From positions 23,305 to 36,820 of the forward strand of contig DCID01000035.1 in NCBI GenBank assembly GCA_002315745.1: a stretch of 13,516 bases of DNA, in the 5' to 3' direction. Below, in pieces: positions 1 through 5,807 of the stretch (within the stretch, counting starts at the first letter, position 1; each line of letters starts with the position of its first letter). The translations under genes were made by a program, and so were the position numbers. This DNA is from Bacteroidales bacterium UBA1735. GTDB taxonomy: Bacteria > Bacteroidota > Bacteroidia > Bacteroidales > Paludibacteraceae. Under the pieces are notes generated by a model, which was not told the origin of the DNA, made no database searches, and was given only the letters and a program-made list of their open reading frames with translations.

Positions 1-802
1 TCTGCTCGAACTCACGCATACGGAACACGAACTGACGGGCTACGATCTCGTTACGGAACGCCTTACCTATCTGGGCGATACCGAAAGGAATCTTCATACG
101 ACCCGTCTTCTGTACATTGAGGTAGTTCACGAAGATACCTTGTGCCGTTTCGGGACGCAGATAGATCTTCATCGCACCATCGGCTGTCGAACCCATCTCT
201 GTTTGGAACATGAGGTTGAATTGGCGCACGTCTGTCCAGTTACGCGTACCGCTGATAGGGCAAACGATCTCTTCGTCTAAGATGATCTGCTTGAGTTCAT
301 TGAGGTCGTTGGCGTTCATAGCGGCTTTATAACGCTCGTGCAGCGCGTCGCGCTTAACGATATGCTCGTGTACACGCTCGTTGGTCTGCTTGAACAACTC
401 CTCGTCGAAGTTGTCCCCAAAACGCTTGCGGGCTTTTTCTAACTCTTTCTCGATCTTCTCGTCATACTTGGCAATCTGATCTTCGATCAGCACATCGGCA
501 CGGTAGCGCTTCTTGCTGTCCTTGTTATCGATCAGAGGATCGTTGAAGGCATCTACGTGACCCGATGCTTTCCATGTCGTGGGGTGCATGAAGATAGCGG
601 CATCAATACCAACGATGTTCTCATGCAGTAGGGTCATACTGTCCCACCAGTATTTCTTAATATTGTTCTTCAACTCGACGCCGTTCTGTCCGTAGTCATA
701 GACGGCACCTAATCCGTCGTAGATCTCACTGGAAGGGAAAACGAATCCGTATTCCTTGCAGTGGGCGACCATTTTTTTGAATGTTTCTTCTTGTGTTGCC
801 AT
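1..802 (-). CDS. glyS: Glycyl-tRNA synthetase, class II, N-terminal part (cut by window edge)
   Basis: Attaches glycine to tRNA-Gly in the cytoplasm. Reading the minus strand from the ATG at 802 gives 267 uninterrupted codons that run off the left edge; the family is usually about 450-520 residues, so roughly half is present. The start MATQEETFKKMVAHCKEYGF is typical of the homodimeric, eukaryote/archaea-like bacterial enzyme rather than the two-subunit GlyQ/GlyS type. Visible landmarks are FPSSEIYDGLGAVYDYGQNG (about residues 22-41), a lysine/glutamate-rich insertion (about 110-165), the CPISGTRNW stretch (181-189), the RPETAQGIFVNY block (216-227) and class II motif 2 FRNE (249-252) followed by RMREFEQ at the edge. 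It lies 38 bp downstream of yqeY and is probably cotranscribed with it, since no separate Bacteroidota promoter is seen in the gap. Some annotations call this enzyme glyQS; identity is otherwise certain. Confidence 0.96.
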   Translation of the reverse strand, partial: MATQEETFKKMVAHCKEYGFVFPSSEIYDGLGAVYDYGQNGVELKNNIKKYWWDSMTLLHENIVGIDAAIFMHPTTWKASGHVDAFNDPLIDNKDSKKRYRADVLIEDQIAKYDEKIEKELEKARKRFGDNFDEELFKQTNERVHEHIVKRDALHERYKAAMNANDLNELKQIILDEEIVCPISGTRNWTDVRQFNLMFQTEMGSTADGAMKIYLRPETAQGIFVNYLNVQKTGRMKIPFGIAQIGKAFRNEIVARQFVFRMREFEQ

Positions 803-824
803 ATAATCTTACCTATAAACTTTT

Positions 825-843
825 AACTCTAAACTCTAAACTA
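825..843. repeat. Short tandem repeat of AACTCTA in the yqeY-glyS gap
   Basis: The 7-base unit AACTCTA occurs at 825-831 and 832-838 and is followed by a partial copy, AACTA, at 839-843, whose last three bases are the yqeY stop codon read on the minus strand. It fills much of the 38-bp spacer. No hairpin or promoter is evident; it may be a spacer between cotranscribed genes. Confidence 0.6.
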
Positions 844-1293
844 TTTCTGCAAAAGTTCTTTCACTTTGGCAGAAATGGCGCGTCCTTCGGCTTTGCCGGC
901 CAGTTGCTTGGTAGCTACGCCCATCACCTTGCCCATATCTTGTGGACCTTGTGCGCCCACTTGAGCGATGATGGTTTGTAAGGCGGTTGCTAACTCTTCG
1001 TCGGAGAGCATGGCGGGCAAGTAACGCTCGATGATGGCGCACTGAGCCATCTCCTCTTCGGCTAATTCGGGACGGTTGGCGTTACGGTACATGTCGGCAG
1101 ACTCCTTGCGCTGCTTAACCAGTTTTTGCATGATCTGCAACGCTTTATCGTCATGCAACTCGCCGTCGCTACCTGGGGCAGTTTTAGCCTCTAAAAACTC
1201 TTTCTTGATGCCACGTAGTGCATCCAACGCTACTTTATCCTTCGCGAGCATTGCTTTCTTAATGTCCTCGCTCACTTGATCAAAAATACTCAT
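841..1293 (-). CDS. yqeY: GatB/YqeY domain protein
   Basis: A 150-residue protein of the YqeY family, related to the C-terminal tRNA-binding helical domain of the GatB amidotransferase subunit and of some GlnRS enzymes. The stand-alone protein's exact role is not settled; a tRNA-linked function is inferred from the fold. The sequence is nearly all helical: MSIFDQVSEDIKKAMLAKDK at the N terminus, then ALRGIKKEF (25-33), the QRKESADMYRNANRPELAEE block (61-80), IERYLP (88-93) and the C-terminal GKVMGVATKQLAGKAEGR block (121-138), all hallmarks of the family at normal length. The reading frame stays open 40 codons upstream to a GTG at 1413, but that GTG lies upstream of the predicted promoter -7 box, so the ATG at 1293 is chosen. 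It heads a yqeY-glyS unit. In other Bacteroidales, as I recall, yqeY follows ftsZ; here it is divergent from the cluster instead. Confidence 0.94.
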   Translation of the reverse strand: MSIFDQVSEDIKKAMLAKDKVALDALRGIKKEFLEAKTAPGSDGELHDDKALQIMQKLVKQRKESADMYRNANRPELAEEEMAQCAIIERYLPAMLSDEELATALQTIIAQVGAQGPQDMGKVMGVATKQLAGKAEGRAISAKVKELLQK

Positions 1294-1320
1294 AGTCGAT
1301 ATATTAACGATTTTGGACTG

Positions 1321-1352
1321 CAAAAGTACTACAAAAAAATGGAATATGCAAA
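1321..1352 (-). promoter_or_regulatory. Bacteroidota-type promoter for yqeY-glyS
   Basis: On the minus strand the -33 box TTTG (complement of 1349-1352) is followed after 20 bp by TACTTTTG (complement of 1321-1328), a perfect match to the Bacteroidota -7 consensus TAnnTTTG. Transcription should begin around 1312-1316, leaving a leader of about 20 bases before the yqeY ATG at 1293. This is inferred from consensus, not from transcript data. Confidence 0.8.
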
Positions 1353-1391
1353 TATATTGATAAAAAAGGTCATATTTTCTTGCATATTCCA
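1340..1391. promoter_or_regulatory. 12-bp perfect inverted repeat spanning both divergent -33 boxes
   Basis: TGGAATATGCAA at 1340-1351 and TTGCATATTCCA at 1380-1391 are exact reverse complements separated by 28 bp. Each arm contains the -33 element of one of the two divergent promoters. The arrangement could be a paired operator bound by a dimeric regulator, or simply two copies of the same strong promoter facing away from each other. Confidence 0.7.
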
Positions 1392-1410
1392 AAAATAATT
1401 CGTACCTTTG
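1380..1410 (+). promoter_or_regulatory. Bacteroidota-type promoter for the endonuclease-murC-ftsQAZ operon
   Basis: TTG at 1380-1382, a 20-bp spacer, then TACCTTTG at 1403-1410, a perfect TAnnTTTG -7 box. Expected transcription start is about 1414-1418, giving a leader of roughly 30 bases before the ATG at 1448. No other match to this consensus was noticed ahead of the later genes, so it probably drives the whole five-gene unit. Confidence 0.8.
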
Positions 1411-1447
1411 CACCCAAATTGCGTAAAAATTTTGAATTTAATACAAT

Positions 1448-2377
1448 ATGCGAAAAAGTTGGATGTTTCTTGTCGCTTTATGCATAAGCACGACGATGTT
1501 AGCGGACGGCTATGACTACTGTACGCTTAATGGAATGAAGTCGACGACTTTGTTGGATGCGGTCTATGATCTGATTGAGGATCATACGGTGTTGACGTAT
1601 GCACAATGCCGTGCGGATAATGCGCAGGTTGATTTGGATGCGAATAATAATGTCATGGATATGTACTCGAATTGTGAGTTTAAGAAGTGGAATTATTGTA
1701 AAGATATAGATCAAGAGGAATGTACTTGCCACAACCGCGAACACATGTTGCCTAAATCGTGGTGGGGACATAGTGCAGAATCACCAGAACCGATGTACAC
1801 CGATTTGCACCATGTCATTCCGACCGACTATGTGGCAAATACCAACCGCTCGGCATGGATATACGACGAGGTGTCATCCTATACGTGGACGAATGGGGTG
1901 AGCAAGTTGGGCAGTAGTACGAACTTCTCGGGTGAGACCGCTTTTGAGCCTGCTGACGAGTATAAAGGCGATGTGGCGCGTGTCTATTTCTATATGATTA
2001 CCTGTTATAAGAACAAGAGTTTTACGCAAGGGGGTAAGGGGTGGAAATATTTCAATAGCGGTACAGCAACGTTGAATAATACTGCCTTGGCACTTATGCT
2101 CAAGTGGCATCGCAATGACCCTGTTTCGCAGAAAGAGATCACTCGTAATGACAAAGTGGAGAAGAAGCAAGGTAACCGTAACCCGTTTGTGGATGAACCA
2201 TCGTTGGTAGAGCATATTTGGGGTAATAAGAAAAATACCAATTATACCTGCGCCGCTACGGATGTGGAGGTGACAGAGCAGGCAGAGATTTATCCAAAGA
2301 TCATGAAGAATGGCAGACTCTATATCCAAGTGGGTGACCAATTATATGATGTATTAGGCAGAAATGTTACCGAGTGA
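1448..2377 (+). CDS. Secreted endonuclease I family protein
   Basis: A 309-residue nuclease of the EndA/NucM (endonuclease I) family, metal-dependent enzymes that cut DNA or RNA outside the cytoplasm. The first 19 residues (basic MRKSW, hydrophobic core, cleavage likely after LA before DGYDY) form a signal peptide. The catalytic beta-beta-alpha metal segment is CHNREHMLPKSWWG (94-107), followed by TDLHHVIPTD (118-127) with downstream N and R residues, GDVARVYFYM (174-183), and the late family block GNRNPFVDEPSLVEHIWG (242-259). The end, NGRLYIQVGDQLYDVLGRNV, resembles the short C-terminal segments (NGqlYI...YdvlGr.v) on many extracellular Bacteroidales proteins and may act in sorting; that is inference. 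Several cysteines (25, 54, 76, 84, 92, 94) suggest disulfides. It is first in the operon, and its last 14 bases overlap murC, which is unexpected for a nuclease beside cell-division genes. Confidence 0.93.
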   Translation: MRKSWMFLVALCISTTMLADGYDYCTLNGMKSTTLLDAVYDLIEDHTVLTYAQCRADNAQVDLDANNNVMDMYSNCEFKKWNYCKDIDQEECTCHNREHMLPKSWWGHSAESPEPMYTDLHHVIPTDYVANTNRSAWIYDEVSSYTWTNGVSKLGSSTNFSGETAFEPADEYKGDVARVYFYMITCYKNKSFTQGGKGWKYFNSGTATLNNTALALMLKWHRNDPVSQKEITRNDKVEKKQGNRNPFVDEPSLVEHIWGNKKNTNYTCAATDVEVTEQAEIYPKIMKNGRLYIQVGDQLYDVLGRNVTE

Positions 2378-3794
2378 ATATCAACATATTAGATATTTCT
2401 ATTTCTTAGGAATAGGTGGCATAGGCATGAGTGCCTTGGCACGCTATTTCCGTGCGAATCACTATGAGGTGCGAGGTTATGACCGCACCCTATCTCCGCT
2501 GACGCGAGAGTTGGAAAATGAGGGTATATCCATTGTCTATGATGAGACGATGGGCGATGCACCATGGAATAGTCAAGGCTTAACCAAAGACAATACCTTG
2601 GTCGTTCGCACACCCGCTGTGCCCGACGACGAGCCTATCTATACTTACTTGCGTGAGCATAACTTCACGATCTTGAAGCGTTCGGAAGTGTTGGGCTTGG
2701 TGACTCGTCAGAAGAAAGCCCTCTGTGTGGCAGGTACGCATGGGAAAACCACGACGTCCACTATCTTAGCGCATCTGCTGCGCCAATCACATGTGGGTAC
2801 GAACGCTTTCTTAGGTGGTATTAGCAATAACTACCAATCGAACTTGCTACTCGACGAGCACTCCGATTATGTGGTGGTGGAGGCGGATGAGTATGACCGC
2901 AGTTTTCATCACCTCACGCCCTATATGTCGGTGATCACGAGTATCGATCCCGACCACTTGGATATCTATGGTACGGCGGAGGCTTATCAGGAGAGTTTTC
3001 AGCATTACGCATCCTTGGTGCAAGAAACCATCGTCATCAAAAAATCCTACAGCGAAGCGATCTATACTCCTTCAGCGAAGCGGTCTATCAGCGCAGCGGT
3101 CTATACCTACGCCGTTAACGAGCCAGCGGACTTCTATGCGGATAATATAGTCGTCAAAGATGGTTCCATCACCTTCGACTTCCACCTTCCTGCAACCTGC
3201 AACAGCCCGAAGGGCGTGCAACCTGTCACCTGCACCCTTGGCGTTCCCGTCTGGGTGAACATAGAGAATAGCGTAGCAGCCATGGCAGTAGCGTGGCTCA
3301 ATGGGGTGACCTCCGAAGAACTACAAGCCGGTGTGGCATCGTTCTCGGGTGTATATAGACGCTTCAATATCCATGTCAATACCCCGCAAGTGGCGTATAT
3401 AGACGACTATGCCCATCACCCAACTGAACTGAACGCATCCATCTCGTCCATTCGTCGACTCTACCCCAATCGGCATATCGTAGGGGTATTCCAACCTCAT
3501 TTATATACGCGTACGCGCGACTTTGCGGATGATTTTGCACAGGTGCTCAGTCAACTCGACGAGGTCATCCTATTGCCCATCTATCCGGCTCGCGAATTGC
3601 CGATAGCAGGAGTGGACTCGCAGATGCTGTTGGACAAGATCACCTGTCCCCATAAATCGTTAGTGCCGAAGACGGAATTGGTGAATAGACTCCTATCTAT
3701 TGACCAAAAGCCTGTCGCTATCATCACGTTGGGTGCAGGCGATATAGATCGATTGGTACCCGATATTGCTCAAGCTTTAGCCCATGCGAATTAA
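2364..3794 (+). CDS. murC: UDP-N-acetylmuramate--L-alanine ligase
   Basis: Cytoplasmic ligase that joins L-alanine to UDP-MurNAc using ATP, the first amino acid step of the peptidoglycan stem peptide. Visible in order: the UDP-binding Rossmann glycine motif LGIGGIGMSALARYF (15-29), the ATP-binding loop GTHGKTTTS (124-132), VVEADEYDRSF (171-181), SIDPDHLDIYG (193-203), NIENSVAAMAVA (299-310), the C-terminal domain YRRFN and DDYAHHPTEL (347-356), FQPHLYTRTRDF (376-387) and the end ITLGAGDID (454-462). At 476 residues it is slightly longer than the usual 450-460. The extra length falls in two loops (229-247 and 276-291) built from repetitive DNA, annotated separately. The ATG overlaps the nuclease gene by 14 bases and the stop overlaps ftsQ by 11, implying translational coupling. 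murG, its usual upstream neighbour in Bacteroidota, is absent. Confidence 0.97.
   Translation: MLPSEYQHIRYFYFLGIGGIGMSALARYFRANHYEVRGYDRTLSPLTRELENEGISIVYDETMGDAPWNSQGLTKDNTLVVRTPAVPDDEPIYTYLREHNFTILKRSEVLGLVTRQKKALCVAGTHGKTTTSTILAHLLRQSHVGTNAFLGGISNNYQSNLLLDEHSDYVVVEADEYDRSFHHLTPYMSVITSIDPDHLDIYGTAEAYQESFQHYASLVQETIVIKKSYSEAIYTPSAKRSISAAVYTYAVNEPADFYADNIVVKDGSITFDFHLPATCNSPKGVQPVTCTLGVPVWVNIENSVAAMAVAWLNGVTSEELQAGVASFSGVYRRFNIHVNTPQVAYIDDYAHHPTELNASISSIRRLYPNRHIVGVFQPHLYTRTRDFADDFAQVLSQLDEVILLPIYPARELPIAGVDSQMLLDKITCPHKSLVPKTELVNRLLSIDQKPVAIITLGAGDIDRLVPDIAQALAHAN
3050..3104. repeat. Three 16-bp near-identical repeats inside murC
   Basis: CAGCGAAGCGATCTAT (3050-3065), CAGCGAAGCGGTCTAT (3073-3088) and CAGCGCAGCGGTCTAT (3089-3104) differ by one or two bases; the second and third are directly adjacent. 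Copies one and three are read in one frame (SEAIY, SAAVY) and copy two in another (SAKRSI), so the similarity is at DNA level and not a protein repeat. They encode residues about 229-247, a stretch that looks longer than in Bacteroides MurC as I recall it. Confidence 0.75.
3189..3235. repeat. CCTGCAA-type heptamers around a GCCC/GGGC hairpin inside murC
   Basis: CCTGCAA at 3189-3195 and 3196-3202, CCTGTCA at 3222-3228 and CCTGCAC at 3229-3235 flank a small palindrome, GCCC-GAA-GGGC, at 3205-3215. The segment is in frame and encodes residues about 276-291 (from PATC to VTCT), between two predicted strands, FDF and LGVPVWVN. It looks like an inserted repeat that lengthens a loop; the comparison with other MurC proteins is from memory. 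Confidence 0.6.
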
Positions 3795-4527
3795 TGTCAA
3801 AATAGTATTGCTCTCTATCATAGCAGCCCTGTTACTCGCCTACTTGGTGGGGGTAGCAGTGTGGTCGAATCGTCGGGTGCGTACGACCACGTGCACGGCT
3901 ATAGAATGGACCATCACCGACTCTACGCGTCGTCAGTATGTGACGGAGAATGAGTTGGCTAACCTATTACGAGAGCAAGACCTGTATCCGGTGGGTAAGA
4001 AAGCGAACAAGATATCCACTCAACGCATCGAGAATGCGATTATTATGCATCCGATGGTTAGACGCGCACAGTGTTATATGACATCGTCTGGGGTGATATG
4101 TATCCGCCTCTCGCAGCGCATACCTATCTTGCGAGTCGTGACAGCAGATGAGAGTTACTTCGTAGATTCGGATAGGTTGCGTATGCCTATTCGCGAATCG
4201 GTCACAACACCGCTCCTATCGGTGGTGGGACTGGTGAATACGGAGATGGCTACGGGTGAGTTGGCAGACATGGTGTTGTGGGTTAGTCATCATCGTTATT
4301 GGCGCGAGAAAATTGAGAATATTCATGTGGTCAATCCTCGATATGTGTATTTGGTGCAACGCCCCGACGAGACCAAGATCATCTTGGGTGAGGTGCATGG
4401 CTATGCCCATAAACTGCGCAAACTGCAAACGCTCTATGAGGAGGGTTTTGAGAAAATAGGGTGGCGCACCTACTCGGAGATAGACCTCCGTTATCACAAT
4501 CAGGTAGTGGGAAGAAACAAGGAATAA
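3784..4527 (+). CDS. ftsQ: Cell division protein FtsQ
   Basis: A 247-residue bitopic membrane protein of the divisome that, in studied bacteria, bridges early cytoplasmic and late periplasmic division proteins (the FtsQ-FtsL-FtsB complex). Residues 1-6 are a short cytoplasmic tail, about 7-28 (IVLLSIIAALLLAYLVGVAV) a single membrane helix, and the rest periplasmic. A POTRA-like region with YVTENELANLL (52-62), RIENAIIMHPMVRRAQCYM (80-98) and ICIRLSQRIPILRV (104-117) is followed by a beta-rich FtsQ domain ending in a RTYSEIDLRY motif, typical of the family. FtsQ is poorly conserved, so part of the call rests on its position between murC and ftsA, the standard Bacteroidota order. The start overlaps the murC stop by 11 bases; ftsA follows after 2 bp. 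Confidence 0.9.
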   Translation: MRINVKIVLLSIIAALLLAYLVGVAVWSNRRVRTTTCTAIEWTITDSTRRQYVTENELANLLREQDLYPVGKKANKISTQRIENAIIMHPMVRRAQCYMTSSGVICIRLSQRIPILRVVTADESYFVDSDRLRMPIRESVTTPLLSVVGLVNTEMATGELADMVLWVSHHRYWREKIENIHVVNPRYVYLVQRPDETKIILGEVHGYAHKLRKLQTLYEEGFEKIGWRTYSEIDLRYHNQVVGRNKE

Positions 4528-4529
4528 CT

Positions 4530-5807
4530 ATGGCAAGAAAGAAACAACAGCTGGCACAAGAGTTGCCTTTGGTGGCAATCGATATAGGCAGTCATAGCGT
4601 TCGCGCAATGGCGGCTAGTCGTTTAGGTGATGATATGTTCCACATCTTAGGAGTGGAGCAGTCCAATAAGTACCCTGGTGTGGAGCAAGGCGTAGTGAGC
4701 CAGTCTGCTAATGTGGGCTTTATGATAGGCGAGACACTACGTCTGTTAGCCAATCGTATTCAGTTGCCGGAGTTACCGACGGCTTTTGTGCTGATGGGTG
4801 GCAAATCGATGAAGACGGCAGAAGTCTCTTCCAAACGTGATCAGATTAGGGTTAAGGAGATATCACGTGCCTTATTGGACGATATGGAGGCGGAGTGTAA
4901 GCAGAAAATAGAGGCGCACAATAAGGGTGTGGCTGTTTTGGGATTAGTGCCGGTCTATTTTACCCTCGATGGGGTAGAGCAAGATTGCGAACCTTCTCCT
5001 AACCAACGTGCAGCCTTGGTGGAAGCGCATTATATCGCTTTCGTGGGACATCTAGATATGAGTGTACAGATGCAGAAAGCGTTTGACCAGGCGGGTAAAT
5101 CGATTGAGAAGACGTTTGTACGTCCCGAGGCATTGCTGTCTGCTTTTGCGGTCGAAGATGGTTCGGACATTTTCCAAGATGGTTGTGCCGTCTTAGATAT
5201 GGGCGCACAGACGACGACTTTGTCTATCTACAAGGGCACCCAATATTTCTTCAATAAAGTGATAGGGCAGGGTGGACATCATGTCACGCGTGTACTCGAA
5301 CAGCAAGGTATATCTTTCGCCACGGCGGAGCAACTCAAGTGCAAGTATGGCTATGCCTCTGCCGCACAGGTGGAGAAGAACCTCAAAATGAAATTACCTT
5401 CTGCCGTGGCAGGCGAAGCACCTCTGAGCGTGACTAGCGAGGAAGTGGCATACACCATCTCGCTCAAGTTAGAGGAGATAGTCAATCCACTAATGGAGGA
5501 ACTCAATCACTACGCCGACCGCATCAAGACCCTTTACCTAACAGGGGGCGCGAGTATGTTAGCCGGTATGCAGGAGTTCATCCAGCAGAAGACACCTATT
5601 CAAGTGATCTATGGCGCACACGATCGTTTGTTGGACAGAGATACCGATCCACAATTCTATGAGCCAACTTACTCCGCCTTAGTGGGAGCATTGGTGTTAG
5701 GCGGTGATTATCGTCAGGAGCATCAGAACCAGTTAGTCAAGGCTCCTACTGTGATGGAGAAACTGAAGATAGGAACACTCAATTTATTTACGGATCAATC
5801 GAATTAA
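4530..5807 (+). CDS. ftsA: Cell division protein FtsA
   Basis: Actin-like ATPase that tethers FtsZ to the membrane and helps recruit later divisome proteins. The 425 residues show phosphate-1 motif VAIDIGSHSVRAM (15-27), the family-specific 1C domain in the first half, phosphate-2 motif VLDMGAQTTTLSIY (221-234) and the adenosine motif LYLTGGASMLAGM (335-347). The phosphate-2 motif reads DMGAQTTT where most FtsA proteins have DIGGGTTD; this seems to be a Bacteroidota-type variant. A C-terminal segment, about VMEKLKIGTLNLFTDQ (408-423), likely forms the amphipathic membrane-targeting helix. The frame stays open upstream to 4461 inside ftsQ, but the ATG at 4530, 2 bp after the ftsQ stop, gives the expected N terminus. 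Its stop TAA shares the last A with the ftsZ ATG. Confidence 0.95.
   Translation: MARKKQQLAQELPLVAIDIGSHSVRAMAASRLGDDMFHILGVEQSNKYPGVEQGVVSQSANVGFMIGETLRLLANRIQLPELPTAFVLMGGKSMKTAEVSSKRDQIRVKEISRALLDDMEAECKQKIEAHNKGVAVLGLVPVYFTLDGVEQDCEPSPNQRAALVEAHYIAFVGHLDMSVQMQKAFDQAGKSIEKTFVRPEALLSAFAVEDGSDIFQDGCAVLDMGAQTTTLSIYKGTQYFFNKVIGQGGHHVTRVLEQQGISFATAEQLKCKYGYASAAQVEKNLKMKLPSAVAGEAPLSVTSEEVAYTISLKLEEIVNPLMEELNHYADRIKTLYLTGGASMLAGMQEFIQQKTPIQVIYGAHDRLLDRDTDPQFYEPTYSALVGALVLGGDYRQEHQNQLVKAPTVMEKLKIGTLNLFTDQSN

Noticed and set aside
1340..1391. Invertible (phase-variable) promoter like those of Bacteroides capsule loci
   Set aside because: The inverted repeats contain the -33 boxes and flank only 28 bp without a promoter, so inversion would leave both promoters unchanged; no invertase gene is nearby.
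1294..1413. Upstream extension of yqeY to a GTG at 1413 (190 residues)
   Set aside because: The extra 40 residues cover the predicted promoter, are not part of the family, and the ATG at 1293 gives the normal length.
3050..3104. CRISPR-like array in murC
   Set aside because: Repeats are 16 bp with spacers of 7 and 0 bp inside an intact essential gene, and no cas genes are present.
4461..4529. FtsA start inside ftsQ at 4461
   Set aside because: The extra 23 residues are the ftsQ 3' end read in another frame; the ATG at 4530 fits the family and the spacing.
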